Made by a program: the position numbers and the translations under genes
From: Sphingomonadales bacterium
Lineage (GTDB): Bacteria > Pseudomonadota > Alphaproteobacteria > Sphingomonadales > Sphingomonadaceae
DNA: 64,000 bases
Assembly: GCA_014763545.1 (NCBI GenBank)
Contig: JACXVD010000003.1
Coordinates: 1 to 64,000 of the forward strand
Direction: 5' to 3'
The notes under the pieces: generated by a model
The model's database searches: none
Told to the model about the DNA's origin: nothing
What the model saw: the letters and a program-made list of their open reading frames with translations, nothing else
Shown: positions 7,601 to 16,700 of the stretch, piece by piece
How the letters are laid out: the number at the start of each line of letters is the position of its first letter
Position numbering within the stretch: the first letter of the stretch is position 1

Positions 7601-10066
7601 ATGCCGCATCGCTTTCGCGTGGCTATTGTCGGTTCGGGCCCTGCCGGCCTGAGTGCTGCTGCGCGCGCCGCCCAGCTGGGCATGAGCCACGTGCTCCTGG
7701 AAAAGACCGACCACCTGTCGGACACGATCTACAAGTACCAGAAGGGCAAATACGTCATGGCGACGCCCAGCAATCTGGTGCTGCGCTCCGACTTCGATTT
7801 CGACGCCGGCATTCGCGAGGATATCCTGGGCACCTGGGATCGCCAGGTGGAAGAATGCAAGGTCAACGTCCGGCTCAACGCCGATGTGACGAAGATCACC
7901 GGCACCAAGGGCAATTTCACCATCGAGCTGAAGGGCGGCGACACGATCGAGGCCGAAGCCGTGGTGCTGGGCATCGGCACGCAGGGCAACCCCAACCTGC
8001 TGCGGGCGCCCGGCGGCGAGCGCAAGCATGTGCAATACCAGCTCGACGATCCCGGCGAATATTACGACGAGCACATCACCGTCATCGGTTCGGGCGACGC
8101 GGGGATCGAAAACGCGCTCGGCCTGGCAAAAGATGCCAAGCAGAACAACATCGTCACCATCCTCAACCGCAGCGCCGATTTCGCCCGCGCGAAGAAGGGC
8201 AATGTCGATGCGCTGATCGAGGCGGAGCAGGAAGGCCGCGTGATCGTGCGCCGCGAAACCAGCCCGGCGGAGGTGAAGGACGGCGAGCTGGTGCTCGAAA
8301 CGCCCAACGGGCAGGAAACCATCCGCTGCGACCGGATCATCGCGCGCATGGGGTCGAAGCCGCCGCGCGATTTCGTCGAAGCCTGCGGCATCCAGTTCAC
8401 CAGCGAGGATCGCGACGCCTTCCCGCAGCTGTCCCCCAGTTTCGAGACGACCCAGCCCGGCATCCACGTGATCGGCGCGCTGGCGGGGTACCCGCTGATC
8501 AAGCACTGCATGAACCAGGGCTATGACGTGATCGAATTCCTCAACGGGAATTCGCAGCTCAAGCCCGCCGACCAGCCGATCCTCGAAGAACGCTTCGCCG
8601 CCCTGCCCGGCAATCGCCCGGTCGAGGAATGGCTGGAGCTGTTCAACACCAACATCGTCATCCTGCGCGATCTCTCGCCGCTGCAGATGCGCGAGCTGAT
8701 GCTCGATTCCACCGTCCATTCCTATCGCAAGGGCGAGGTGATCTTCGAACGCAACGCCGAAGGGTCCTCGATGTTCGCGATCGGGCAGGGCTCGGTCGCG
8801 GTCGAGATCAATCCCGCCGATCCCTCGATCACCGTGCCGATCGGCACCGGCTCGATCTTCGGCGAGGTCGGGCTGATTTCGGGCCGCAAGCGCGGATCGA
8901 CCATCCGCGCGGCGGAAGATACGATCTGCGTCGAATTCTCGCGCAATGCCGCGCTCAAGCTGATCGCCACCAACCCGGCGGCGGGGCGCGCGGTGAACCG
9001 CATCTTCATCGAACGGCAATTGCTGCAGATGTTCGGCTCCGGCCTCGCCCCGGCGGACATTGCCGAGCTGGTCGATACCGCCGAAGTCATGCAGGTGCGC
9101 GCGGGGCAGAAAGTCGTCGAGGAAGGGGGCGAGGACAAGGACATCTTCGTCATCCGCCGCGGCTCGATGATCGTCGAGAAGGATCTGGGCGGCAAGCCGG
9201 TGTTCCTCTCCTATTTGCCTGCCGGTTCCTATTTCGGCGAAATGGCGGTGATCGACGGGTCGAAACGCACCGCCACGGTCAAGGCTGCGATCAAGAGCGA
9301 GGTCATCAAATTGCCGGGCGATGCCTTCCTCAAGGTGATGGAGGCCAATCCGCGGCTGCGCGAACGGGCGCTGGCCGACATGCGCGCGCGGCGCAAGACC
9401 AACCAGTTCATCGAAAGCCGCAAGGAAAGCTTCTCCAGCGCGGTCGACCTCTACACCGCGACCGCGCAATTCCTGATCAACGAAGGCATCGGCGATGCCA
9501 CCGATGTGCTGCTGATCGACGAGAAACTGTGCGTCGGCTGCGACAATTGCGAAAAGGCCTGCGCCGACAGCCACGACGGGCTGTCGCGGCTCAACCGCGA
9601 AGCGGGCACGACCTACGCCCATCTCCACGTGCCGACATCCTGCCGCCACTGCGAACACCCGCATTGCATGGCCGACTGCCCGCCCAACGCGATCAAGCGC
9701 GGGGTCGACGGCGAAGTGTTCATCGACGAGACTTGCATCGGCTGCGGCAATTGCCAGCGCAACTGCCCCTATGGCGTGATCCGCATGGACGCGAAGCCGC
9801 CGAAGAAGCCGGGGATTCTCAGCTGGATCTTCTTCGGGCGCGGCCCGGGGCCGGGCGAGCCCAGCTATTACTGGCGCAAGAAGAAGATGGAGGAGGCAGA
9901 AGCCGCCACCGGCAAGAAGCCCGGCAAGTTCGCGATCAAATGCGACATGTGCCAGGGCATCGCGGGCGGCCCGGCCTGCGTGCGCGCCTGCCCCACCGGG
10001 GCGGCGATCCGCGTGTCGCCGGAACGCTTCCTCTCGGTCACCCGCTTTGCCGAGGAGACCGACTGA
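7601..10066 (+). CDS. FAD/NAD oxidoreductase fused to two cNMP-binding domains and a four-cluster ferredoxin
   Basis: This 821-residue cytosolic protein joins three modules. Residues about 1-320 form a TrxB-like flavoprotein with the FAD motif VAIVGSGPAGLSAA and a second Rossmann motif ITVIGSGDAGIENA. Residues about 350-600 hold two cyclic-nucleotide-binding domains, each with a phosphate-binding cassette (IFGEVGLISGRKRGSTIR and YFGEMAVIDGSKRTATVK) including the arginine. Residues about 630-820 form an NrfC/DmsB-like ferredoxin with four cysteine clusters (CVGCDNCEKAC, CRHCEHPHCMADCP, CIGCGNCQRNCP, CDMCQGIAGGPACVRACP), enough for four [4Fe-4S] centres. The ATG at 7601 follows a GGGGGG ribosome site. 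The TGATG overlap with the next gene indicates translational coupling to a membrane cytochrome. It likely passes electrons between NAD(P)H and a membrane chain, gated by cAMP or cGMP; direction is unknown. Confidence 0.88.
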   Translation: MPHRFRVAIVGSGPAGLSAAARAAQLGMSHVLLEKTDHLSDTIYKYQKGKYVMATPSNLVLRSDFDFDAGIREDILGTWDRQVEECKVNVRLNADVTKITGTKGNFTIELKGGDTIEAEAVVLGIGTQGNPNLLRAPGGERKHVQYQLDDPGEYYDEHITVIGSGDAGIENALGLAKDAKQNNIVTILNRSADFARAKKGNVDALIEAEQEGRVIVRRETSPAEVKDGELVLETPNGQETIRCDRIIARMGSKPPRDFVEACGIQFTSEDRDAFPQLSPSFETTQPGIHVIGALAGYPLIKHCMNQGYDVIEFLNGNSQLKPADQPILEERFAALPGNRPVEEWLELFNTNIVILRDLSPLQMRELMLDSTVHSYRKGEVIFERNAEGSSMFAIGQGSVAVEINPADPSITVPIGTGSIFGEVGLISGRKRGSTIRAAEDTICVEFSRNAALKLIATNPAAGRAVNRIFIERQLLQMFGSGLAPADIAELVDTAEVMQVRAGQKVVEEGGEDKDIFVIRRGSMIVEKDLGGKPVFLSYLPAGSYFGEMAVIDGSKRTATVKAAIKSEVIKLPGDAFLKVMEANPRLRERALADMRARRKTNQFIESRKESFSSAVDLYTATAQFLINEGIGDATDVLLIDEKLCVGCDNCEKACADSHDGLSRLNREAGTTYAHLHVPTSCRHCEHPHCMADCPPNAIKRGVDGEVFIDETCIGCGNCQRNCPYGVIRMDAKPPKKPGILSWIFFGRGPGPGEPSYYWRKKKMEEAEAATGKKPGKFAIKCDMCQGIAGGPACVRACPTGAAIRVSPERFLSVTRFAEETD

Positions 10067-10944
10067 TGGCGTCGATCCCCGAAGACAAGCCGGTGGGCGC
10101 CAGCGCGATCGAACAGCGCCGCGCGGCCGACCATGAGAGCTTCCTGTCGCACAAGCGGCTGCGCTGGCTGAAGATCGCGACCGTCTTCTGCCTCGTCGCG
10201 ATCCTCATCTACGCCTTCACCCCGTTCGAACCGCGGGCCAACGGCGGCACCTGGTACGGCTATACGTTGGGCACGATCGGTGCGCTGCTGATCGTGTGGC
10301 TGTCGCTGCTGGGCATTCGCAAGCGGCGGATGACCGAAGGGCACTGGTCGTTGAAGGCGTGGACCAGCGCGCATGTCTATCTCGGCCTGGCGCTGATCGT
10401 CATCGCCACGCTGCACACCGGCTTCCAGTTCGGCTGGAACGTCCACACGCTGGCCTATGCGCTGATGATGCTGGTGATCGTTTCGGGCATTTACGGCATC
10501 ACCGTCTATGCCATGCTGCCCCAGCGGCTGAGCGACAATCGCAAGGACATGACCACCGAGATGATGGTCGAGGCGCTCGGCGCGCTCGATCGCCAGCTTG
10601 CCAGCGCCGCCCAGCCGCTGGACCGCGCGGATGCCGACATGGTGCTCGCCGCGCTGGACCAGGACCCGTTCGGCTTCGGCCTGTGGACGCGCCTGTCGGG
10701 CAATTACCGCCGCTGCGCCACGCAAAAGGCGCTGGACCATTTCTCGGGCGGCTATGCGGAGGATTCGGTCGACGGGCGCATCCGATCTCTGCTCTCGCGC
10801 CGCCGCGCGCAGCTCGCACAGATGCGGCGGCACATGAAACTCAAGGCCATGCTGGAGGTCTGGCTGTTCGTCCATATCCCGGTCACCATCGCCCTGCTCG
10901 CGGCCCTGACGGTGCATATCGTCAGCGTGTTCTTCTACTGGTGA
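10066..10944 (+). CDS. Four-helix membrane protein, probable diheme cytochrome b subunit
   Basis: This 292-residue protein has four hydrophobic helices (about residues 37-55, 68-85, 98-150 and 265-290). Histidines lie in helices at SAHVYLGLALIVIATLHTG, WNVHTLAYALMML, VWLFVHIP and LTVHIVSVFFYW, spaced for bis-His heme ligation as in cytochrome b561/NapC-partner b-type subunits. A soluble, probably cytosolic insertion of about 110 residues sits between helices three and four. It overlaps the oxidoreductase stop (TGATG) and is followed 11 bases later by the FHA-decaheme gene, so it should connect the cytosolic ferredoxin to the periplasmic hemes, perhaps exchanging electrons with quinone. No exact family recognised. 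Confidence 0.7.
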   Translation: MASIPEDKPVGASAIEQRRAADHESFLSHKRLRWLKIATVFCLVAILIYAFTPFEPRANGGTWYGYTLGTIGALLIVWLSLLGIRKRRMTEGHWSLKAWTSAHVYLGLALIVIATLHTGFQFGWNVHTLAYALMMLVIVSGIYGITVYAMLPQRLSDNRKDMTTEMMVEALGALDRQLASAAQPLDRADADMVLAALDQDPFGFGLWTRLSGNYRRCATQKALDHFSGGYAEDSVDGRIRSLLSRRRAQLAQMRRHMKLKAMLEVWLFVHIPVTIALLAALTVHIVSVFFYW

Positions 10945-10955
10945 GGGCGTAGGGC

Positions 10956-12740
10956 ATGGCTTTCCTGATCGAGACCATCGACATCACCGACAGCGGGCGC
11001 GAAATCGTCCGCAAGAAGGAACTGGCCGCCGACGCGCTCACCATCGGGCGCGATGCGGCGAGCGACATCCATCTCGACGATCTGGCGGTCGAACTGCATC
11101 ACGCGCGGATCGAACCGCATGTCGGCGGGCAGCTGCAGGTCGTGGCGGAAACCTCGCTGGGTTTCGGGCTGGAAGGGCGCAGCACGACCAGCGCCGTGAT
11201 CGACCCGAAGGCGGGCGCCGAGCTGGAAATCGGCTCCTACCGCCTGACCGTGTCGCAGGACGCGGGCGAGCCGCCGACCATCTCGATCCGCAAGGCTGAC
11301 GAGAAGGAAGGCGCACGGCTGGACAAGGTAGCCGGCTTCTCGCTCGGCGAAGTCATGCCCAGCAAGCGGCTGGTCGGCTGGGCGGCGCTGATCGCCATCC
11401 TCGTCGCGTTCCTCGCCATCCCGGCCTACACATTCGCCACCCGCGACCGGGTGGCCAAGCCCGATATCAAGCAACCCGGCCAGGTGGTGATGGATGCCAG
11501 CTGGTCCACCGGCAAGCTCAGCCTCGCCCACCACGGGCTGGAGGACAATTGCGAGGCGTGCCACGTAAAGGCGTTCGAGCCGGTGACCGACAAGACCTGC
11601 CTGACGTGCCACGAAGACGTGCACGACCACGCCGATCCGGCGCGGATGGACAAGGGCCGCGGCCCCCTGTCGCCGGGTGACGAGCTGCAGTGGAAGATCG
11701 CCCATGCCTTCGGCAAGCCCGGGCCGGGCGCCTGTTCGGACTGCCATACCGAGCATGAGGGCATGACGAAGATGCTGCCGCCCTCGCAGCGTTTCTGCGC
11801 CGATTGCCACAGCTCGCTCGACACGCGGCTGACCGACACCACGCTGGGCAATGCCAGCGATTTCGGCACGGCGCATCCGCAGTTCAAGGCAGTGGTATTC
11901 ACCGAGCCGGGGCAGAAGGAACCGCAGCGCATCTCGCTCGACAAGCATCCGCGACAGTTCAGCGGGCTGCGCTTCCCGCACGAATTGCACCTCAACCCGC
12001 GCGGCGGGGTGGCCCGGATGGCGGGCAATATCGGCGCGAAGGCAGGCTATGGCGGCGACGGGCTGGAGTGCAAGGATTGCCACCGGCTCAACAAGGACAA
12101 GTCGAGCTTCCTGCCGGTGGAGATGGAGCGCGACTGCGAAGCCTGCCACAGCCTGGTGTATGACAAGGTCGGCGATACGTTCCGGAGCCTGCGCCACGGC
12201 AAGGTGGATGAAATGCGCGCCGATCTCGCCGCGATGGATCGCAGCCCGCGCCGCCCGATCGTGACCGGCCGCCGCCGCCCCGGCGAATTTGCGCAGGGCG
12301 GACTCTACTACCAGGATTTCGGTCGCCCGGCTCCGTCGCTCGTCGGCATCAGCAGGGCACTCTCGCGCGACGGGATCTGCGGCGAATGCCACTATCCCAC
12401 CACGAAGAACGGGCGCGCCGATGTGCTGCCGGTGCGTTTCAGCCAGCGGTATTTCACCAACGGCTGGTTCGATCACGAAGACCACATCGCCATCCAGAAG
12501 GGCAAGAAGGCCGAATGCACCGACTGCCACAAGGCGGATGCGTCCAAATCCTCCGAAGACCTGCTGATGCCGGACCTCAAGATCTGCCGCGACTGCCACA
12601 TGGGGCAATATGATACAAAGGCGGATGTTCCCTCGGGCTGCGCCATGTGCCATTCCTATCACCCGAGCGGCTCGGACATGCCCGCAGGCCATCCCCAGAT
12701 GGCCCCGCGGCGGTCGCCGCGCACGCGCGGCAAGACCTGA
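10956..12740 (+). CDS. FHA domain-TM-decaheme cytochrome c fusion
   Basis: The 594-residue protein has an N-terminal cytosolic FHA-like domain (about 20-110; LTIGRDAASDIHLDD, with conserved arginine and histidine in HHARI), a linker and one transmembrane helix at about 132-155 (GWAALIAILVAFLAIPAY). A periplasmic region follows with ten CxxCH heme motifs: CEACH, CLTCH, CSDCH, CADCH, CKDCH, CEACH, CGECH, CTDCH, CRDCH and CAMCH. FHA domains bind phosphothreonine, so the electron carrier may be tethered or switched by phosphorylation of a partner. The C-terminus is basic and proline-rich. It is third in an operon with the oxidoreductase and membrane cytochrome and would receive electrons from, or deliver them to, the latter. 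Confidence 0.88.
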   Translation: MAFLIETIDITDSGREIVRKKELAADALTIGRDAASDIHLDDLAVELHHARIEPHVGGQLQVVAETSLGFGLEGRSTTSAVIDPKAGAELEIGSYRLTVSQDAGEPPTISIRKADEKEGARLDKVAGFSLGEVMPSKRLVGWAALIAILVAFLAIPAYTFATRDRVAKPDIKQPGQVVMDASWSTGKLSLAHHGLEDNCEACHVKAFEPVTDKTCLTCHEDVHDHADPARMDKGRGPLSPGDELQWKIAHAFGKPGPGACSDCHTEHEGMTKMLPPSQRFCADCHSSLDTRLTDTTLGNASDFGTAHPQFKAVVFTEPGQKEPQRISLDKHPRQFSGLRFPHELHLNPRGGVARMAGNIGAKAGYGGDGLECKDCHRLNKDKSSFLPVEMERDCEACHSLVYDKVGDTFRSLRHGKVDEMRADLAAMDRSPRRPIVTGRRRPGEFAQGGLYYQDFGRPAPSLVGISRALSRDGICGECHYPTTKNGRADVLPVRFSQRYFTNGWFDHEDHIAIQKGKKAECTDCHKADASKSSEDLLMPDLKICRDCHMGQYDTKADVPSGCAMCHSYHPSGSDMPAGHPQMAPRRSPRTRGKT

Positions 12741-12774
12741 CGGCAGCCGGGTCGACGAGGGGAAAGGGGGCTGG

Positions 12775-13623
12775 ATGCTGATTGGGCAGATCACCGATAT
12801 CCATATCGGCTTCGAACCGGACGCACGGCCGGAAGAGCTGAACCGGATCCGCTTCCGCGCCACCCTTGCCCGCATCGTGGAAGGGCCCAACCGGCCCGAC
12901 ATGCTGGTCGCCACCGGCGACATGACCGATCGCGGCGACTGCGAAAGCTTCGAACGCACCGCCGAGCTGCTGGGCGCGTGCCCGTTCCCCGTCTATCCGA
13001 TGGTCGGCAACCACGACACGCGCGAGGCCTTGCTGCGCGCCTTCCCCGACACCCCCAGCGCCGACGGTTTCGTGCAATACGAGGTGGAACGCGGCGGGCT
13101 GCGTATCCTGCTGCTCGACACGCTCGAACCCGGCCGCCACGGCGGCGCCTTCTGCGAAACGCGGGCCGCCTGGCTGGCCGACCGCCTGCGCGAGCGGCCC
13201 GACCAGCCGACGCTGATCTTCATGCACCACCCCCCGGTCGTCGCCGGGATCGACTGGATGGACCCGGTGGCATCCGAAGGGTGGATCGCCCGCTTCGGCG
13301 AGGCGGTGGCGGGGCAGGACCAGATCGTGGGGATCCATTGCGGCCACCTGCACCGCCCGATCTTCACCATGTTCCGGGGCCACCCGCTGGGGGTAACCCC
13401 GTCGGTCGCGCCGCTGGTGGCGATGGATTTGCGCCCGATCGACCCCGACACGCCCGACGGGCGCGACCTGATCACCACCGAACCGCCGACCTATGCCCTC
13501 CACCGCTGGGACGGCAGCACGCTGGTGACGCATTACGAACGGGTCAGCGACTGGCGCGTGCTCGCCAGCTACACGCCGCAATTGCAGGGCATGATCCGCG
13601 AAATGTTCGCCGAGCGCGAATAG
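12775..13623 (+). CDS. Calcineurin-like phosphodiesterase (CpdA/class III cNMP phosphodiesterase type)
   Basis: The 282-residue metallophosphoesterase has all dinuclear-metal motifs in order: DIHIG near the N-terminus, GDMTDRG, GNHDTR, MHHPP and GHLHRP. The pattern and length match the CpdA/Rv0805 class III cyclic nucleotide phosphodiesterases. The ATG at 12775 gives MLIGQITDIHIGFEP, the normal N-terminus of the family; upstream in-frame sequence is the out-of-frame tail of the cytochrome gene. It follows the cytochrome by 34 bases on the same strand, in the operon whose first gene has two cNMP-binding domains, so cAMP or cGMP turnover is the favoured role. Other phosphodiester substrates remain possible. 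Confidence 0.85.
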   Translation: MLIGQITDIHIGFEPDARPEELNRIRFRATLARIVEGPNRPDMLVATGDMTDRGDCESFERTAELLGACPFPVYPMVGNHDTREALLRAFPDTPSADGFVQYEVERGGLRILLLDTLEPGRHGGAFCETRAAWLADRLRERPDQPTLIFMHHPPVVAGIDWMDPVASEGWIARFGEAVAGQDQIVGIHCGHLHRPIFTMFRGHPLGVTPSVAPLVAMDLRPIDPDTPDGRDLITTEPPTYALHRWDGSTLVTHYERVSDWRVLASYTPQLQGMIREMFAERE

Positions 13624-13625
13624 GC

Positions 13626-13664
13626 GCGATCAGGCAAAGCAGCGATCAGGCGGGGCGATCAGGC
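13626..13664. repeat. Three short direct repeats between convergent genes
   Basis: GCGATCAGGC occurs at 13626-13635, 13642-13651 and 13655-13664, just past the phosphodiesterase stop and before the stop of the convergent decaheme gene. No obvious hairpin with a T-run is seen here. It may be slippage-generated spacer sequence. Confidence 0.6.
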
Positions 13665-13701
13665 GGGGTCGCATGCGCCACGCCTGGCCAGTCGGCGGTG
13701 C

Positions 13702-16700
13702 CTATTGCCCGCCCATCGCTGCATCGTCGCCGCTGTCCGCCCGGCGCGGGCCGGTGCCGGGGACCCAGGCGGACATGTCGACATTGTCGCTGACCTTCCA
13801 CGGGGTGCCGCCGCGGGTCAGGAACAGCCGCTCCATCTCGGGCCTGGTGAAGGGCCGCGAACCCAGCCGGCCGAAGATCGCGATCTGGCCGCCGGTTTCG
13901 TCCACCGCGCGGTCGCGGTCGAGGCCCTTGGACATGGCGATGGTCGCGCCCTTGGTCTTGGCCCAGGCGATCAGTTCGGGCTTGGGCGGCGGGCTGAAGC
14001 CATAGAAGCCGCGCTGGCTCGCCGGGCTGGTCAGTTGCAGCACCTTCATCCCGTTCACCCCGTCGGCGACATAGGCGAAGAGCGAGGCATTGGTCGTGCC
14101 GACCACCACATCCTCGACATCGTTCATCCGCCCGCCGAAGGTTACCTTCTGGTAGATCTTCGGCGCCAGCGGATGCTTGACGTCCACGATCACCAGCCCG
14201 TCCTGCTTGGCCGCGACATAGGCATAGGTGCGCGCGACATAGAGGCGGCGGGCATCGGCCAGCGGGATGGTTGCCGCAGGCACCGCCACCGGGTTGCGCA
14301 TGTTGGTGACATCGAACAATTCGACCCCGCGTGCGGTGGTGACCCACAGGTAACGGAACTGGATCGCGCTCGCCCGCGCGTCGGGCAACTCGCGCACCGC
14401 CGCGAGCTGCGGGTTCAGCGGGTCGGACAGGTCGACCACCACCAGCCCCTTGTCCGCCGCGATATAGGCGATCTCGCCCGCCAGGGTGATGTGCCGCGCC
14501 CCGGCGAGCACCCCGTCGGGGTTCCAGGTGACCGCACGCTTCAGCTTGTTGTTGCGGAATTCGCCATCGGCAAATGTGTCGACATTGACCAGCACCAGCC
14601 CTTCCACCGCGTCGGTGATCGCGGCGTAGTGATAGATCGGCAGGAAGGCCTGCTCCTGGTTCATTTCGCGCATTTGTTCGGTGTTGCGGGTGGGCGCGAT
14701 GGCCTGCATCGTCGGCAGCGCCATGCAGGTGGCGTTGGCCGTCTTGACCCGCGCATCGTGGCCGAGCGGCGAGAACGGGGCAGAGACGATCCGTTCGGAG
14801 AAGCCCTTGTTGGCGATCGCCGCCACGTCATAGACCGCGAAGCCGCCTTTGCCTTCGGCCACGAACATGTATTCGCCGCGCAATTGCAGGCAGCCGACCC
14901 GGTCGCGCGTGCCTTCGTGCACATTGGCGAATTGTTCGAGCGGATGGGTTTCGCCCGACAGATCCTTGTCCAGCACTTCGCCGCGGGTCCAGTCCTTCAG
15001 CTCGCGGTCGTTGTCCTCCACGAACTGGCGGTAATATTCGGGATAGGCATATTTGTGCAGGTAGGACCCGAGCACCGCCTGCGGTTCGTCCCATTCGGTA
15101 ACGCGCACCGCCTCGAACCCGTTATCCTCGCCGGTCCAGGCGTTGAGGCCGACGAAATTCACGAAATTGGTGCCGAGCAGCAGCAGCTGCGACATGATCG
15201 CATTGTTATCGTCGGCATCGGACAGATGGCAGTCGGTGCAGGTCTTGGTCTCGGTCAGCCGCACCGTGTGCGGGAAATGCGGCGCGAAGGCCTGCGAGCT
15301 GAAGCCGACCGCGCTGATCGGCGGTTGCTGCACATAGATCCGTTCGCGGTTGATGTTGGTCGAGGACAGCACCAGCGCCGAGGACGAACGCACCGGCGCG
15401 ATCTCGCTGCCCTTGGTCGTCATGTGCTTGCCCAGCTGGAACATCTGGTCGCGCGCGACCTGCGGGTTGTAGGTCGCGAAATTGCGCGTTTCCTCGCCAT
15501 CGTAGTGATGCAGCGCGGTCTTCCAATTGGCCTCGATCGGCAGGTGGCAGCCGCCGCAGCTGGTGGTCCACGACAGGTGGCAGGTAAAGCAGGCCATCTC
15601 GCTGTCCTTGTGGGCGCGATTTTCCGGCGCGATGCCGGGGCCAAATGCGAAGTTGCCGTCTTCCGCCCCGCTCTCGCTCATCAGCTTGGCGCGCGCCGAC
15701 TTGGCGTTGAAGCAGGGGCTGTTGTTGCTGCTCTCGGTGGTGATGCAGGGCGGCAGCGCGGGATCGACGCTGTCCTTCACCAGGCTGACCCGCCATTCCA
15801 GCTTGGGATCGACCAGCGAACGCTGGATCAGCACCCTCCGCCCGGCCTCGTCATACGACCATTCGAAGCGGCGCTGCCCGTCGGGATTGCGCAGCAGCGC
15901 CAGATTGGTGCCCTTGGGCGGCGCCGCCGGCCCGCTGGTCAGGAGGTTGGGATAGGCATCGGCGGTGCCGTGGCAATCCTTGCAGCCGATCTCGATCGCA
16001 TTGGCGACTTCGCCATAGACCAGCCCGTTGCCGTGACTGTCCTGCGCAAAGTGGCAATCGGCGCATTGCAGGCCCTTTTCGGCATGGATGTCCATCATAT
16101 GGACCGCCTTGCCCGGGTTCGCACCTTCCGGCTTGGGTTCGACGAACTTGCCTTCATCGCCCTTGCGCCATTTCTCCGGATCGTCGGGATCGACGATCTT
16201 GCCATAGGCATCGAGGAGGTTGCCGTCGCGGTCGCGCTTGAAGATCGCGCGGAAATTCCAGCCGTGGCCATGGTAATCGGCGAACTGGGTATCCTGCAGC
16301 TCGGGGTTGAGATCGTAGACGTTGCGCAGGAAGTCGAGGTCGGCCCACTTGCCGCGCGGTGCAGCCCCTTCTGGGTTGCGTTCAAGCACCTTGTGTACCT
16401 CTTCTGCGGTCGGGAACTTCTGGTGCTCCGGCCACATCTTCGGCGCGTCGGATTCGTAATCCCACATGGTGAAGCCGAGGTAGGAATTCAGGAAGATATT
16501 GGGCTGGTGCATGTGGCAGTTCATGCACTGGCTGGTCGGGATCGAGCGGGTGAAGATATGCTGCAGCGGGTGCCCCTTCTCCTTCATCGGAGCGGCACCG
16601 TCGCCGTGATCGTCCCTCTGCTCTTCATCGCCCGGTTGTTTCAGTGCGCCGTGCCCGCCTTCCCCGTGCGCATCGCCATGTTCGGGCTCAAGCTTGTCGG

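Noticed and set aside
6539-9664. 1041-aa minus-strand frame running from the TPR gene through the oxidoreductase
   Set aside because: Only the part below 7498 is real (CcmI-like); the remainder is antisense to the FAD/cNMP/FeS gene.
13626-13664. Short GCGATCAGGC repeats considered as a CRISPR-like array
   Set aside because: Units are 10 bases with 3-6 base spacers, far below CRISPR repeat and spacer lengths.
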